Source: Pseudobdellovibrionaceae bacterium (GTDB taxonomy: Bacteria > Bdellovibrionota > Bdellovibrionia > Bdellovibrionales > UBA1609). Taken from it: DNA of 64,000 nucleotides. Of the stretch, positions 25,412-33,887 are shown piece by piece. Positions within the stretch are counted from its first letter, which is position 1. Each line of letters opens with the position of its first letter. The translations under genes were made by a program, and so were the position numbers. The stretch is from assembly GCA_947444305.1 (NCBI GenBank), contig CANEZP010000007.1, positions 62,001 through 126,000 on the forward strand. Reading direction: 5' to 3'. The notes under the pieces are model-generated. The model did not search any database. It worked only from the letters and a program-made list of their open reading frames with translations, and was not told where the DNA came from.

Positions 25412-26157
25412 AATTTATTTTGAAAACGGCAGCGCTCTCTTTCGTTTATTTTCTTACGGCGATTGCTAGCGCTGCGTCCGGTAATCCTGAAAACGTTGAA
25501 AGTGGAGGCACAGACGCCACAACCTTCAAAGAGGTTTTCGAATCAAACTTGCGACGGAGCAAGACCGATGTCGAAGAGAAACGAAGGCATTACGATATGG
25601 AATTTGCCATTTCGTCGGTGCAATTGCAGAACGCAATTCTTTCAAATAGTTATTACGAGATCGCGTATGCAGATCAGGTCTCTTCGCAGATGCTCCTGAA
25701 ATTCTATTCCAGTTACGACTTACCCTTAGGTGCCGGTTTATCGGTAGCGCCCGGTTTGGGGATTGCCTATTCTTATCAAGAGACGATTCTAAGAGCGAAA
25801 GCAAAAAAAGGGGGAGTGTATAAGGACGTTGTGCGCGTCCAATGGGCGCCGCTATTTTTAGGCACTAAGCTTAATTACCGCCTCCCCACGAAAACTTCCG
25901 CAACGCTGTTCACACGTGGCGGGCTCACCTACGATTGGTTTTCCGTATCGGGAAGTTTAGATGGCATCAGTCAAAGTTACTGGAGTCCCGCTTACAACAT
26001 TAGCGTAGGCGCCAATTTATTCGAAGATGAACCCGAAAAAATAGATTCGTGGTTCGGTGGTTTGACCATAAGTGGTGGAGTGAATCGGCCACTGTCGGGA
26101 GCGCGCAAAGGATTTGAGGCGACATCGATTGAACTAGGTGTTCGATTTTTACTTTAA
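25408..26157 (+). CDS. Predicted outer-membrane beta-barrel protein
   Basis: 249 residues with a signal peptide (ending near ASAAS). Alternating strands follow from about residue 60 to a C-terminal strand GVRFLL, typical of outer-membrane barrels. Aromatic girdles and turn residues are visible (YSSYDLPLGAGLSVAPG, NYRLPTKTSATLFTRGG). Its start overlaps the YFG lipoprotein gene by four bases and the RND pump follows 18 bases later. It may work with the YFG proteins at the outer membrane. No named family recognised. Confidence 0.65.
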   Translation: MKFILKTAALSFVYFLTAIASAASGNPENVESGGTDATTFKEVFESNLRRSKTDVEEKRRHYDMEFAISSVQLQNAILSNSYYEIAYADQVSSQMLLKFYSSYDLPLGAGLSVAPGLGIAYSYQETILRAKAKKGGVYKDVVRVQWAPLFLGTKLNYRLPTKTSATLFTRGGLTYDWFSVSGSLDGISQSYWSPAYNISVGANLFEDEPEKIDSWFGGLTISGGVNRPLSGARKGFEATSIELGVRFLL

Positions 26158-26175
26158 TCTAGTCGAGGAAATTTA

Positions 26176-29100
26176 GTGTTTGATGCCATCATAAAATTCT
26201 CCTTGGGACATCGGGCGGTAATCCTGTCTGCCGCTTTTGTAACGACCATCTGGGGCGGTTGGATTATGTTTAATCTGCCGATCGATGTGTTTCCTGATTT
26301 AAACCGACCGACCGTTACTATCCTCACGGAAGCCGGGGGCCTGGCGCCTGAAGAAGTGGAAACCCTGGTGACTCTTCCGATCGAAGTGACGGTCAATGGT
26401 ACGCCCGGCCTAACTCGCCTTCGCAGCAGTTCCGGCGTCGGTCTCTCCGTTATTTGGATGGAGTTTGAATGGGGAACCGATATCTATCGTAACCGGCAAC
26501 TTGTGGCAGAGAAATTAGCGCTCGTACAAAACCGGCTGCCCGAAGACGTAAGGCCGGTCATGGGGCCAATCTCCTCGATCATGGGCGAGGTCCAATTGAT
26601 TGGACTAACCAGTAAAAATCCCGATATTTCACCGATGCAATTACGTGCGCTTGCGGATTGGACCATTCGGCCTCGCCTGTTATCGATTGGGGGCGTTGCG
26701 CAGGTGATTCCTATCGGTGGCGGAGTTCGGCAATACCAGGTCCATCTTTCCTCAGAAAAGTTGAGAAGCCGAAATTTAAGCCTCAAAGAAGTTAGGGATA
26801 ATTTAAGTCACCTCAGCATGAATACGACGGGCGGATTTATAAACGCCGGTAACAAAGAATTTCTTATCCGAAACATCGGCCGGGTCGAAAGCCTAGACGA
26901 CATTCGCTCATCGGTGGCCGGCATGTTTATGGGTAACGTCGTTCGCGTTACGGACATTGCGAAGGTTATCGAAGGGCCGGGAATCAAGCGAGGCGATGCC
27001 AGCGTAAATGGAAAACCAGCGGTTATATTAAGCGTTCAAAAGCAACCCGGGACTTCGACAACGGGGCTAACTAAGACGGTGGGGGAGACCTTAGAGGAGA
27101 TTCGGCGATCGCTACCGACTGGCGTGGAGATTGACGATCATCTATTTAAACAATCTGAATTCATTGAGCATTCAATTGAAAACGTAAACGAAGCGCTTCG
27201 GGACGGAGCCGTGCTCGTCACCATTATCATCTTTCTTTTTTTGCTAAATTTCAGGGCAACCTTAATCACGCTTCTGGCCCTACCGCTATCTTTTGCGGTG
27301 ACCGCGATCGCCTTCAAATATTTAGGTGTTCAAATCAATACGATGACATTGGGTGGTCTTGCCATTGCCGTAGGTCTGCTAGTCGACGATGCAATCGTTG
27401 ATGTTGAAAATGTGTTCAGACGACTTCGCGAAAACCTCAGTAGGCCAAAACCAGCTTCATTCCTAAGAGTCATCTTTGAAGCCAGCTCCGAAATTAGAAA
27501 TTCGATTGTGTTTGCGACGGTGATAGTTGTTCTCGTGTTCCTACCTCTCTTCTGGATGGACGGATTAGAGGGCCGCTTCTTCACGCCACTTGGTATTGCC
27601 TTCATTATATCTTTATCGGCCTCTCTCGTCATTTCCCTTACCGTCACTCCGGTCTTGTGTTCCTACTTCTTTTCAACGGAGAAAAGCCTGGGTCATCACC
27701 AGGACACGTGGCTCGTTCGTAACCTTAAAGTTTGGGATAGACCCCTTGTTGAAAAGTTCCTTGAACGGCCTTTTCTCTTACTGCTGCCGGTCGTGGTGCT
27801 TTTCGCATTATCACTCTTCACTTTACCCTTTTTTTCCCGAGAGTTTTTGCCCAAATTCAACGAAGGTACGGCGATGATTTCAGTTGTTCTCACGCCGGGG
27901 GTCTCGCTCGACTATTCAAATCAAGTCGGGTCCACCGCAGAAAAGGTAATTAAAGAGGTTCCGGAAGTGAGATCTGTGAGTCGGAGAACCGGCCGCGCAG
28001 AACTCGATGAGCATGCCGAGGGCGTTAATACGAGCGAGATTGACGTGGATTTTAAGCCCGGCGGTAGGCCCCGTGACGTCGTACTGAACGACATTCGAGA
28101 CCGAATTAAAAAAGTTGTCCCCGCAGCTTCCATTAATCTGGGGCAACCGATCTCCCACCGGCTTGATCACCTCATGTCCGGCGTAAACTTTCAGATCGCC
28201 TTAAAAATATTCGGTGAAGATCGCAATACGCTAAGGGCGTTAGCCTCGCAAATCATGCAGGTTATGAAGAAGGTTCCGGGTGTGGTCGATCTTCAAATTG
28301 AGCAACAAATAGAAATTCCCCAGGTGAAAGTGCAACTCCTGCGGGACGAAGCCCTAAAGTACCGAACAAACGTGGGCGAAACGGCATCTTTACTTGAGAC
28401 GGCGCTGAAGGGCGATGTCGTGGCTCAGGTTTTAGAAGGACAGCGTATTACAGACGTGTTCCTGCGTTTTGACGATGAATCACGAGCAGATATCGAATCG
28501 ATTCGGAAAATCGCGATTAATACGATGCCCGATGGCAGCCGTGTTCAATTAGCCCAGATCGCGGACGTCTTTGAATCTACCGGACCAAATCTTATCAACC
28601 GGGAAAACATGCAGCGTAGAATTGTGGTTATGGCTAATGCTACCGGCCGGGGCATGGACAAAATCGTCGGCGAGATACAAGCGGGAATCGGTAAGTCGGT
28701 AAAATTGCCCGAAGGCTATTATCTATCTTACGGTGGTCAGTTTGAATCTCAGCAGAAGGCGAGCCGTACCATGATCATGCTAGGATCTTTAGCCATCCTC
28801 GCGGTGTTCGCACTTTTGTTTTGGCACTTCAAATCTTCATTCATTGCTTTTCAAATCATGATGAATATTCCGCTCGCCTTAATCGGAAGTGTAATCGCCA
28901 TCGCGCTTTCCGACCGTACAATATCAATCGCCTCGATGGTCGCATTCGTCACTCTATGCGGGATCGCCTCACGAAACGGCATTATGATGATTTCTCATTA
29001 CCTTCACCTCATGATTCATGAAAATGAGAAGTTTTCTAAAGAGATGGTCGTCCGAGGAACTCTCGAACGTTTGTCCCCGGTTCTAATGACGGCATTGGCT

Positions 29101-29310
29101 GCCATCTTAGGATTGATCCCACTTGTTCTTTCGAAAGGTGCACCGGGAAAAGAGATCCTTCATCCCGTGGCTGTCGTTATCGTTGGGGGTCTCGTAAGTT
29201 CGACCCTTTTGGACATGTGGGTGACCCCCGCCATCTTCTATCGCTTCGGGAAAAGATCTGCCGAAAAATATGTACGATTAATGACCCAACAAAAGGAGAG
29301 CGAATTATGA
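26176..29310 (+). CDS. Heavy-metal efflux RND pump, second copy (CusA/CzcA family)
   Basis: 1044 residues starting GTG. It has the full HME-RND layout, with the opening PIDVFPDLNRPTVTILTEAGG. The helix-4 relay reads AIAVGLLVDDAIVDVEN, which lacks the DFG...DGA pattern of the first pump and is closer to the xxGxxxDxA type seen in Cu/Ag and other non-Czc members. The substrate therefore probably differs from that of the 15980-19120 pump. Twelve membrane segments are expected. The start codon of the next small protein overlaps its stop. No complete adaptor gene is present in this operon. Confidence 0.9.
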   Translation: MFDAIIKFSLGHRAVILSAAFVTTIWGGWIMFNLPIDVFPDLNRPTVTILTEAGGLAPEEVETLVTLPIEVTVNGTPGLTRLRSSSGVGLSVIWMEFEWGTDIYRNRQLVAEKLALVQNRLPEDVRPVMGPISSIMGEVQLIGLTSKNPDISPMQLRALADWTIRPRLLSIGGVAQVIPIGGGVRQYQVHLSSEKLRSRNLSLKEVRDNLSHLSMNTTGGFINAGNKEFLIRNIGRVESLDDIRSSVAGMFMGNVVRVTDIAKVIEGPGIKRGDASVNGKPAVILSVQKQPGTSTTGLTKTVGETLEEIRRSLPTGVEIDDHLFKQSEFIEHSIENVNEALRDGAVLVTIIIFLFLLNFRATLITLLALPLSFAVTAIAFKYLGVQINTMTLGGLAIAVGLLVDDAIVDVENVFRRLRENLSRPKPASFLRVIFEASSEIRNSIVFATVIVVLVFLPLFWMDGLEGRFFTPLGIAFIISLSASLVISLTVTPVLCSYFFSTEKSLGHHQDTWLVRNLKVWDRPLVEKFLERPFLLLLPVVVLFALSLFTLPFFSREFLPKFNEGTAMISVVLTPGVSLDYSNQVGSTAEKVIKEVPEVRSVSRRTGRAELDEHAEGVNTSEIDVDFKPGGRPRDVVLNDIRDRIKKVVPAASINLGQPISHRLDHLMSGVNFQIALKIFGEDRNTLRALASQIMQVMKKVPGVVDLQIEQQIEIPQVKVQLLRDEALKYRTNVGETASLLETALKGDVVAQVLEGQRITDVFLRFDDESRADIESIRKIAINTMPDGSRVQLAQIADVFESTGPNLINRENMQRRIVVMANATGRGMDKIVGEIQAGIGKSVKLPEGYYLSYGGQFESQQKASRTMIMLGSLAILAVFALLFWHFKSSFIAFQIMMNIPLALIGSVIAIALSDRTISIASMVAFVTLCGIASRNGIMMISHYLHLMIHENEKFSKEMVVRGTLERLSPVLMTALAAILGLIPLVLSKGAPGKEILHPVAVVIVGGLVSSTLLDMWVTPAIFYRFGKRSAEKYVRLMTQQKESEL

Positions 29311-29768
29311 GGTTCAAAAACATACTGGTCGTGATGTTCACGGTCTGCGTTCAACTGGCAAACGCGCATGAAGGCCACGATACACCTGGAGCGATGCCGA
29401 CGCCGCCGAACGGCGGAAAGATTGCGGAAGCATCCCACGCGAGTGCACACGCCGCGGGAGAAAAAGAGGAGGCGGAATTATTTCTTGAAGGTAAACTTGA
29501 AGGAACAATGTTGAAGATTTTCCCTCATGCTTTGGATGCGACCGATCAATCTGCGTTTAAAACGCTAAAGCCCGGGGCAAAGTTAACTATGGTTGATCTT
29601 AAACTTGAGTTGCCGCGTGCCAAAAAGACCTCCGTCCTTAACGTCAACGCCAAACAAGATTACTGGGAATCAGATATCGGGAAGGTTACGGAAAAACGTA
29701 TCCTGATTTACGCGACTGTGCTCGACGGTTCCGAGAAGAAGACCGCCAAAATTCAAATCGAAAGATAA
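29307..29768 (+). CDS. Small periplasmic His-rich protein in place of an RND adaptor
   Basis: 153 residues from ATG 29307, which overlaps the pump stop codon (ATGA). A signal peptide ends at NAHEGHD. The mature protein begins with a His-rich stretch (HEGHDTPG ... SHASAHAAGEKEEAE). It continues as a small beta domain (ELFLEGKLEGTMLKIFPHALD ... KLTMVDLKLELP) that recalls the N-terminal metal-binding part of some CusB-type adaptors. The lipoyl, hairpin and barrel domains are missing. It may deliver metal to the pump, or be what remains of an adaptor. Confidence 0.65.
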   Translation: MRFKNILVVMFTVCVQLANAHEGHDTPGAMPTPPNGGKIAEASHASAHAAGEKEEAELFLEGKLEGTMLKIFPHALDATDQSAFKTLKPGAKLTMVDLKLELPRAKKTSVLNVNAKQDYWESDIGKVTEKRILIYATVLDGSEKKTAKIQIER

Positions 29769-29770
29769 AC

Positions 29771-31042
29771 ATGACCGTAATCATTATTCTTATATTGAAT
29801 GCCTGCGCGGTTCACGCGCAGGCGCCGAAGAGTCTTTCGCTTGCTGACATCAAAACCTACGCGGTAGCTAACAATTTCGGCGTCAAAGCGGAGACCGCCA
29901 AAGTAGACGAGGCGAAGGCCCAAACGCAAGTGAGTAGGGCGCCTTTTTATCCGAAACTAAGCGCCGTGACTGGTCCGGAAATACAAAGTGACGCGAACAA
30001 GCGAAGCACCGAAACGCTTGGTTATCTCGAAGGTAAATGGAACATCTTCCGTGGGGCGGCCGATCGACTTAACGTTGAAATCGGGCAACTCAACCAAAGC
30101 ATCGCGGAAAGTAATTTGAAAAGAGCGCAGTTCGAACTTGAGCTTGCCGTTGAGGATCTTTTCTACCGTTACCTAGCGCTCAGTACGAAGCTTCAACACT
30201 TTGGCGAAGCGCTCGAAACGAACGATCGCCATCGTGGTTACATACGTAAAAAACGTCAATCGGGTATGGCATCTCAAGCCGACACGATGGAATTCGAGTT
30301 ACGTGATTCATTTCTTAAATCGGAAATAAACGTCATTACTCAAGACCGCGAAGAGGCGCGTATCGGACTTATTCGGTTAATGGGACCGAACGTAACGGCA
30401 TTCGAACCGCAAGGTGCCTTACCACACATGCACCTTAAAATTCCGTTGAGTAAGTTTTTAAGTCAAATTAACTCGACAAGCGAACTCGTTAAAGCTTCAT
30501 CTTTAAAATCAGCGGTTGGATCAATCGGTCAAAAAGCGGCGCGTTCCGGCTGGCTCCCGGCGGTAGATCTTGAAACAAGGTACGGTCGACTTCAACAGGG
30601 CATCGCGCCCGAGCTAGAGGGGCCAGCTTTTTATGGGACGCTTCTTTTAAAGTGGGAGTTTTTTTCGGGTTTTGAAACAACGGGCAAGATTTTGGAAGCA
30701 AAAGCCCGCGCGTCCCAGTTTGAAAACGAATTTCGTCAGCGGCTGCTGACCGCCATGTCGGACGCTGAGATTAGCTACGGGAGATTGAAATCGATTGAGG
30801 AGCGGGTGCACGTGGAGGAACGAAATGAAGCTAACGCTGCCATCTACTACAAATCAGTCTTAGAAGAATATCGCCGAGGGATCAAAAACGGAGCCGATCT
30901 AAAGATAGCCGAGGATACGCTTTTGCAGAGTCATCTTCGCGCTTCGGACTTCAAATACAAGTTTTTGTCCGATAAAATACAGCTCGAAAAAGCGATCGGT
31001 CTTTTTATTGAGACGAAAGTTCATGCTGAATCCGGAGCTTAA
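29771..31042 (+). CDS. TolC-family outer-membrane efflux channel, second copy
   Basis: 423 residues, signal peptide ending VHAQAP. It shows the usual two-fold repeat of long amphipathic helices, with a conserved tail GIKNGADLKIAEDTLLQSHLR typical of OEP proteins. It is the last clear gene of the second RND operon and pairs with the pump at 26176. It differs substantially from the first channel (14216), so the two systems were not recently duplicated from each other. Confidence 0.85.
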   Translation: MTVIIILILNACAVHAQAPKSLSLADIKTYAVANNFGVKAETAKVDEAKAQTQVSRAPFYPKLSAVTGPEIQSDANKRSTETLGYLEGKWNIFRGAADRLNVEIGQLNQSIAESNLKRAQFELELAVEDLFYRYLALSTKLQHFGEALETNDRHRGYIRKKRQSGMASQADTMEFELRDSFLKSEINVITQDREEARIGLIRLMGPNVTAFEPQGALPHMHLKIPLSKFLSQINSTSELVKASSLKSAVGSIGQKAARSGWLPAVDLETRYGRLQQGIAPELEGPAFYGTLLLKWEFFSGFETTGKILEAKARASQFENEFRQRLLTAMSDAEISYGRLKSIEERVHVEERNEANAAIYYKSVLEEYRRGIKNGADLKIAEDTLLQSHLRASDFKYKFLSDKIQLEKAIGLFIETKVHAESGA

Positions 31043-31072
31043 CCTCATAGAAGATGATAAAAAAGTGAATTC

Positions 31073-31396
31073 TTGAATTTGGATACTGTCGCCTCAATAT
31101 ATGTGGCATGTCAGGAAATGTTAAATGCAATTTTAGTCTCAACGATGTGGCTCAGTGAAGCAAAGATTTCCCTACAAAACGGCGAGACGGATTCGCTTCT
31201 GCAGGCCGTAGGATTTCGAGCTGACGATCCGCACGTGCGTTGTCATCAAACGTCACCGCGCGGAAGCAGTTGTCATCATGTTCTTTTGTTTTATAACAAA
31301 TTCGATCGTGCATGGCGCTGTGAATGCTCGTCTACCGCACGCCCCCCGGAATCGCTGGAAGATTTTGTGATGTTTTCCTCAGATAGCGATATCTAA
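31073..31396 (+). CDS. Possible small cytoplasmic protein with Cys/His pairs
   Basis: 107 residues from TTG, with no clear ribosome site. It contains VRCHQTSPRGSSCHHV and WRCECSS, which could bind a metal. No signal peptide or known domain is seen. It follows the TolC gene by 30 bases. It may be real or a chance frame; codon use is compatible with coding but not decisive. Confidence 0.35.
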   Translation: MNLDTVASIYVACQEMLNAILVSTMWLSEAKISLQNGETDSLLQAVGFRADDPHVRCHQTSPRGSSCHHVLLFYNKFDRAWRCECSSTARPPESLEDFVMFSSDSDI

Positions 31397-31851
31397 AAGC
31401 CGTGCTTCGCGTTTGTACGCTGCATTCAATCGCGCGCCGGCATTGACGGCTGAGCGCTGCGAAATTGCGGTTGATCGAGTGGTCCAACCTTTGGATCCTG
31501 TGCACATGTATAAGACTTTTGGTCCTTGAAAGCCGTCTGATTTGAGGTTTTTTGGTTCTCAGCATTTTGAATGCGCGCTAAGGATTTCGAATTTTCGCAA
31601 ACATAAAAATTATATTGAGATCGGAGGCAAACGCAGCCGATTCAATTGCCATTAAGAATATTTGTCATTTTATAAACCTATTCTGTATATACTCCCCACC
31701 AAGTATTCTGGTAGGCCGTGTTAACGCGGTAAAAATTCTTCGTATTCCCAACCAATCATATGATGACTGCGAGGCTAACCTTTACGCTTACCAATGAGAT
31801 CGGAAGTCGCTAAATCGTTTGATGAGAAGCGACCGCGTGAAGACAGAAGAC
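31397..31851. other. Intergenic stretch without a recognised gene
   Basis: About 455 bases, A+T-rich towards the right. Short frames exist on both strands, but none has a ribosome site with plausible protein composition. I see no RNA gene. Confidence 0.5.
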
Positions 31852-32604
31852 CTATAGTTTGGATACACCGATATACATTAAACTACCTTCTTTTACCTTA
31901 TCAATAACCGCGTCTTTGACTTTCCAATCGAGCGCGGGGCAGCCCCAACTTAAGCCTTGGATCACCGGGCGCTCATGAGCGTTGTCCCACCCGTGAAGCA
32001 CGATAGCTCGTTCACGAATCCGCGAATTTGTACTCGATAAACCATCCAACCGAACTGAGCGTTTAAATTTTCCCCAATAAACTTCCCCGGTTCGGATAAA
32101 ACCTAGCGAACTTGCGCCCGAGTTTACGATGTTCGTGAACTTCTCGGCGTAGCCGTTCCGGTCTTTATCAGATCCGTGACCGTGGGTCGTCCGGAATTTT
32201 TCAACTTCACCGGTGATCAAATTGATCATGAAGAAGCGCTGTTTATCCGAACGAGGTTTAAAATCAATGACAACAATATAGGATTGATTCGAAAACTTCG
32301 CTTTATTTGTTTCGAAGTAAAGGACGGCTTCCTCTAGTAAATCGGTAGGGACTTCTTTCTTCGGGTCCAGGTGCGCGTAGCCAGCAAGAATTGATGCTTT
32401 CTTGAACGCTGGAATAGATTTTGTTTCAATCGCGTCGCTAAATAAGGCTTCGATCTTTTTGTTTGCGGCTTCAATCTCCGCAGGACTTTGCCTATCAAAA
32501 CCCTCGCCAAGGACATCGTCTTGTTTAATTTGAGCTAACGCAACTAACGGCACGACGAGAGCCGACGCAATAATTATCCAAGTCTGCTTTTTCAAAGATG
32601 ACAT
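31852..32604 (-). CDS. Murein L,D-transpeptidase-like protein (YkuD_2 type)
   Basis: 250 residues with a signal peptide ending ALAQ. The catalytic-domain family is recognised by AIVLHGWDN, which gives the active-site His, and SWGCPALD, which gives the nucleophile Cys. Upstream segments are IVVIDFKPRSDKQRFFMINL and THGHGSDKDRNGYAEKF. L,D-transpeptidases and relatives make or cut 3-3 cross-links or attach proteins to peptidoglycan. In Bdellovibrio-like bacteria such enzymes also modify prey walls, but this gene is within the island and its role is unknown. Confidence 0.8.
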   Translation of the reverse strand: MSSLKKQTWIIIASALVVPLVALAQIKQDDVLGEGFDRQSPAEIEAANKKIEALFSDAIETKSIPAFKKASILAGYAHLDPKKEVPTDLLEEAVLYFETNKAKFSNQSYIVVIDFKPRSDKQRFFMINLITGEVEKFRTTHGHGSDKDRNGYAEKFTNIVNSGASSLGFIRTGEVYWGKFKRSVRLDGLSSTNSRIRERAIVLHGWDNAHERPVIQGLSWGCPALDWKVKDAVIDKVKEGSLMYIGVSKL

Positions 32605-32791
32605 TCTGCCTCCGGGGCATTTGTTTATGCTTATCTTTAGATTATCGGATAATTATACTCGGCTGCTTGATGATTAAAGAGACGACATTTGACCAGTTAA
32701 GGCCCAGGATATCGTGCTGAAAAATCTGAACGTGAGTTATTGAAGAAGAGTTTGATTCATTTTGATTCGATTATCGCTTTGGCGATGCCTT

Positions 32792-32846
32792 CCAAAGATA
32801 CGCCTTTGGTCCATAGATTAAAGTCAGTCGTACCCATTTCGGGTAC
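32792..32846. promoter_or_regulatory. Two small inverted repeats upstream of the His/Cys-rich gene
   Basis: CCAAAG/CTTTGG (32792-32797, 32804-32809) and GTACCC-ATTTC-GGGTAC (32830-32846) lie in the 387-base gap before 32992. They may be operators or leader hairpins. The rest of the gap (32605-32991) shows no gene. Confidence 0.35.
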
Positions 32847-32991
32847 TAACTCCGCGAAAACTCTTCAAAGCCGTTGGATCGAGTTCAAGGTACCTATTTG
32901 AATTAAACAAAAGTAATGAAGATATTGACGGTAATTGGTTTGGAAGGCAAATCGTTCACAACTAACCCAAACGCTCCAAAGGAGTAAAAAT

Positions 32992-33306
32992 ATGTATTCT
33001 ATGATTCGCACACTTCTGCTAACGGTTTTCTGTGTCTTCGGTCTTCAGGCTGTTTCACAAGAAGTTCAGATTTCATCGCAAAATGAATCCACGTCCTTGA
33101 TCGAAAAAGCCGTGCAGAACGCCGCCATTGAGGAGGGGCTGATTGTTCCGGTTCAGCATTCTCACTGGGTATTCTTAGGTTGTGTGCACACTGAGCACGA
33201 ATGCGACGATACGGCCCACTCTTACGGCTACCATCAACATACTGCGAGCCATGATCATCACACTTGCTCGAACCATCAGCCCTACGCTTGCTACGGCCAA
33301 CATTAA
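32992..33306 (+). CDS. Small exported His/Cys-rich protein (putative metal binding)
   Basis: 104 residues from ATG 32992 with a good ribosome site (AAGGAG). The signal peptide ends near LQAVSQ. The C-terminal 45 residues are packed with ligands: HSHWVFLGC, HTEHECDDTAHSYGYHQH, ASHDHHTCSNHQ, ending CYGQH. Nothing catalytic is seen. A periplasmic metal (Cu/Ni/Zn) buffer is the obvious possibility from composition. It stands alone and is followed by a hairpin (33320-33344). Confidence 0.65.
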   Translation: MYSMIRTLLLTVFCVFGLQAVSQEVQISSQNESTSLIEKAVQNAAIEEGLIVPVQHSHWVFLGCVHTEHECDDTAHSYGYHQHTASHDHHTCSNHQPYACYGQH

Positions 33307-33319
33307 TTTATATTTGATA

Positions 33320-33344
33320 TTTGGCCCGATTCTATCGGGTCAAA
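33320..33344 (+). terminator. Terminator-like hairpin after the His/Cys-rich gene
   Basis: TTTGGCCCGAT (33320-33330), loop TCT, ATCGGGTCAAA (33334-33344); 11 pairs including one G-T. Only a weak T-run follows. Confidence 0.55.
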
Positions 33345-33428
33345 TCTTTGGATCGATTGAATTTAGAGTGAAAGGCTTCAGAGCAGGACTCTTCAAGTTA
33401 CTGAGAAGGTGAAACTATCGCCTTAACA

Positions 33429-33887
33429 TTAGCGCTTGTTAGCTCTTGAAGCGGACAACGCTATCGTCCACCAATTGAGAGCATCCGCTCGGACAGCGGG
33501 ACTCGCAAAATCAAGACAAATAATATCCACGGTGGGTGAGCTTTGTTTTGCATCTGTTCTCACAACCTCAAACCGCTCTCCACATGGCCTTGGATCATTT
33601 AATCCCGCCACGATCTTATCCGTAAAAATACGGTCGAGACGCCTAGACAAATCTTTCTCCAATTTTTTAGAAATCACATTTTCTGCCGTCACTGAACCAT
33701 CTACCAAAAGCGTAATTTTATTTTGTTCTTTGGATGAGTTGATCGACTTAACTAACCGAATGGTTCGGATTTGATGATGCCCAACGGACACCTCGGTGAT
33801 CGAAGTATTGCTATCTTCAGCGGCGAAGGACGTTTGTAAAAGGCACGCAAGCGATAGAAAGATTAATTTGTGAATGACACGTTTCAT
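33429..33887 (-). CDS. Small exported protein downstream of the HExxH protease
   Basis: 152 residues with a signal peptide ending TSFAA. The mature part has two cysteines (RPCGERFE, DIICLDFA). Its start overlaps the stop of the metalloprotease gene by four bases, so it is co-expressed with it and could be a partner or inhibitor. No domain recognised. Confidence 0.6.
   Translation of the reverse strand: MKRVIHKLIFLSLACLLQTSFAAEDSNTSITEVSVGHHQIRTIRLVKSINSSKEQNKITLLVDGSVTAENVISKKLEKDLSRRLDRIFTDKIVAGLNDPRPCGERFEVVRTDAKQSSPTVDIICLDFASPAVRADALNWWTIALSASRANKR

Noticed and set aside
31332-31565. Minus-strand frame opposite the 3' end of the 107-residue candidate
   Set aside because: Basic, low-quality composition without a ribosome site; a typical shadow frame.
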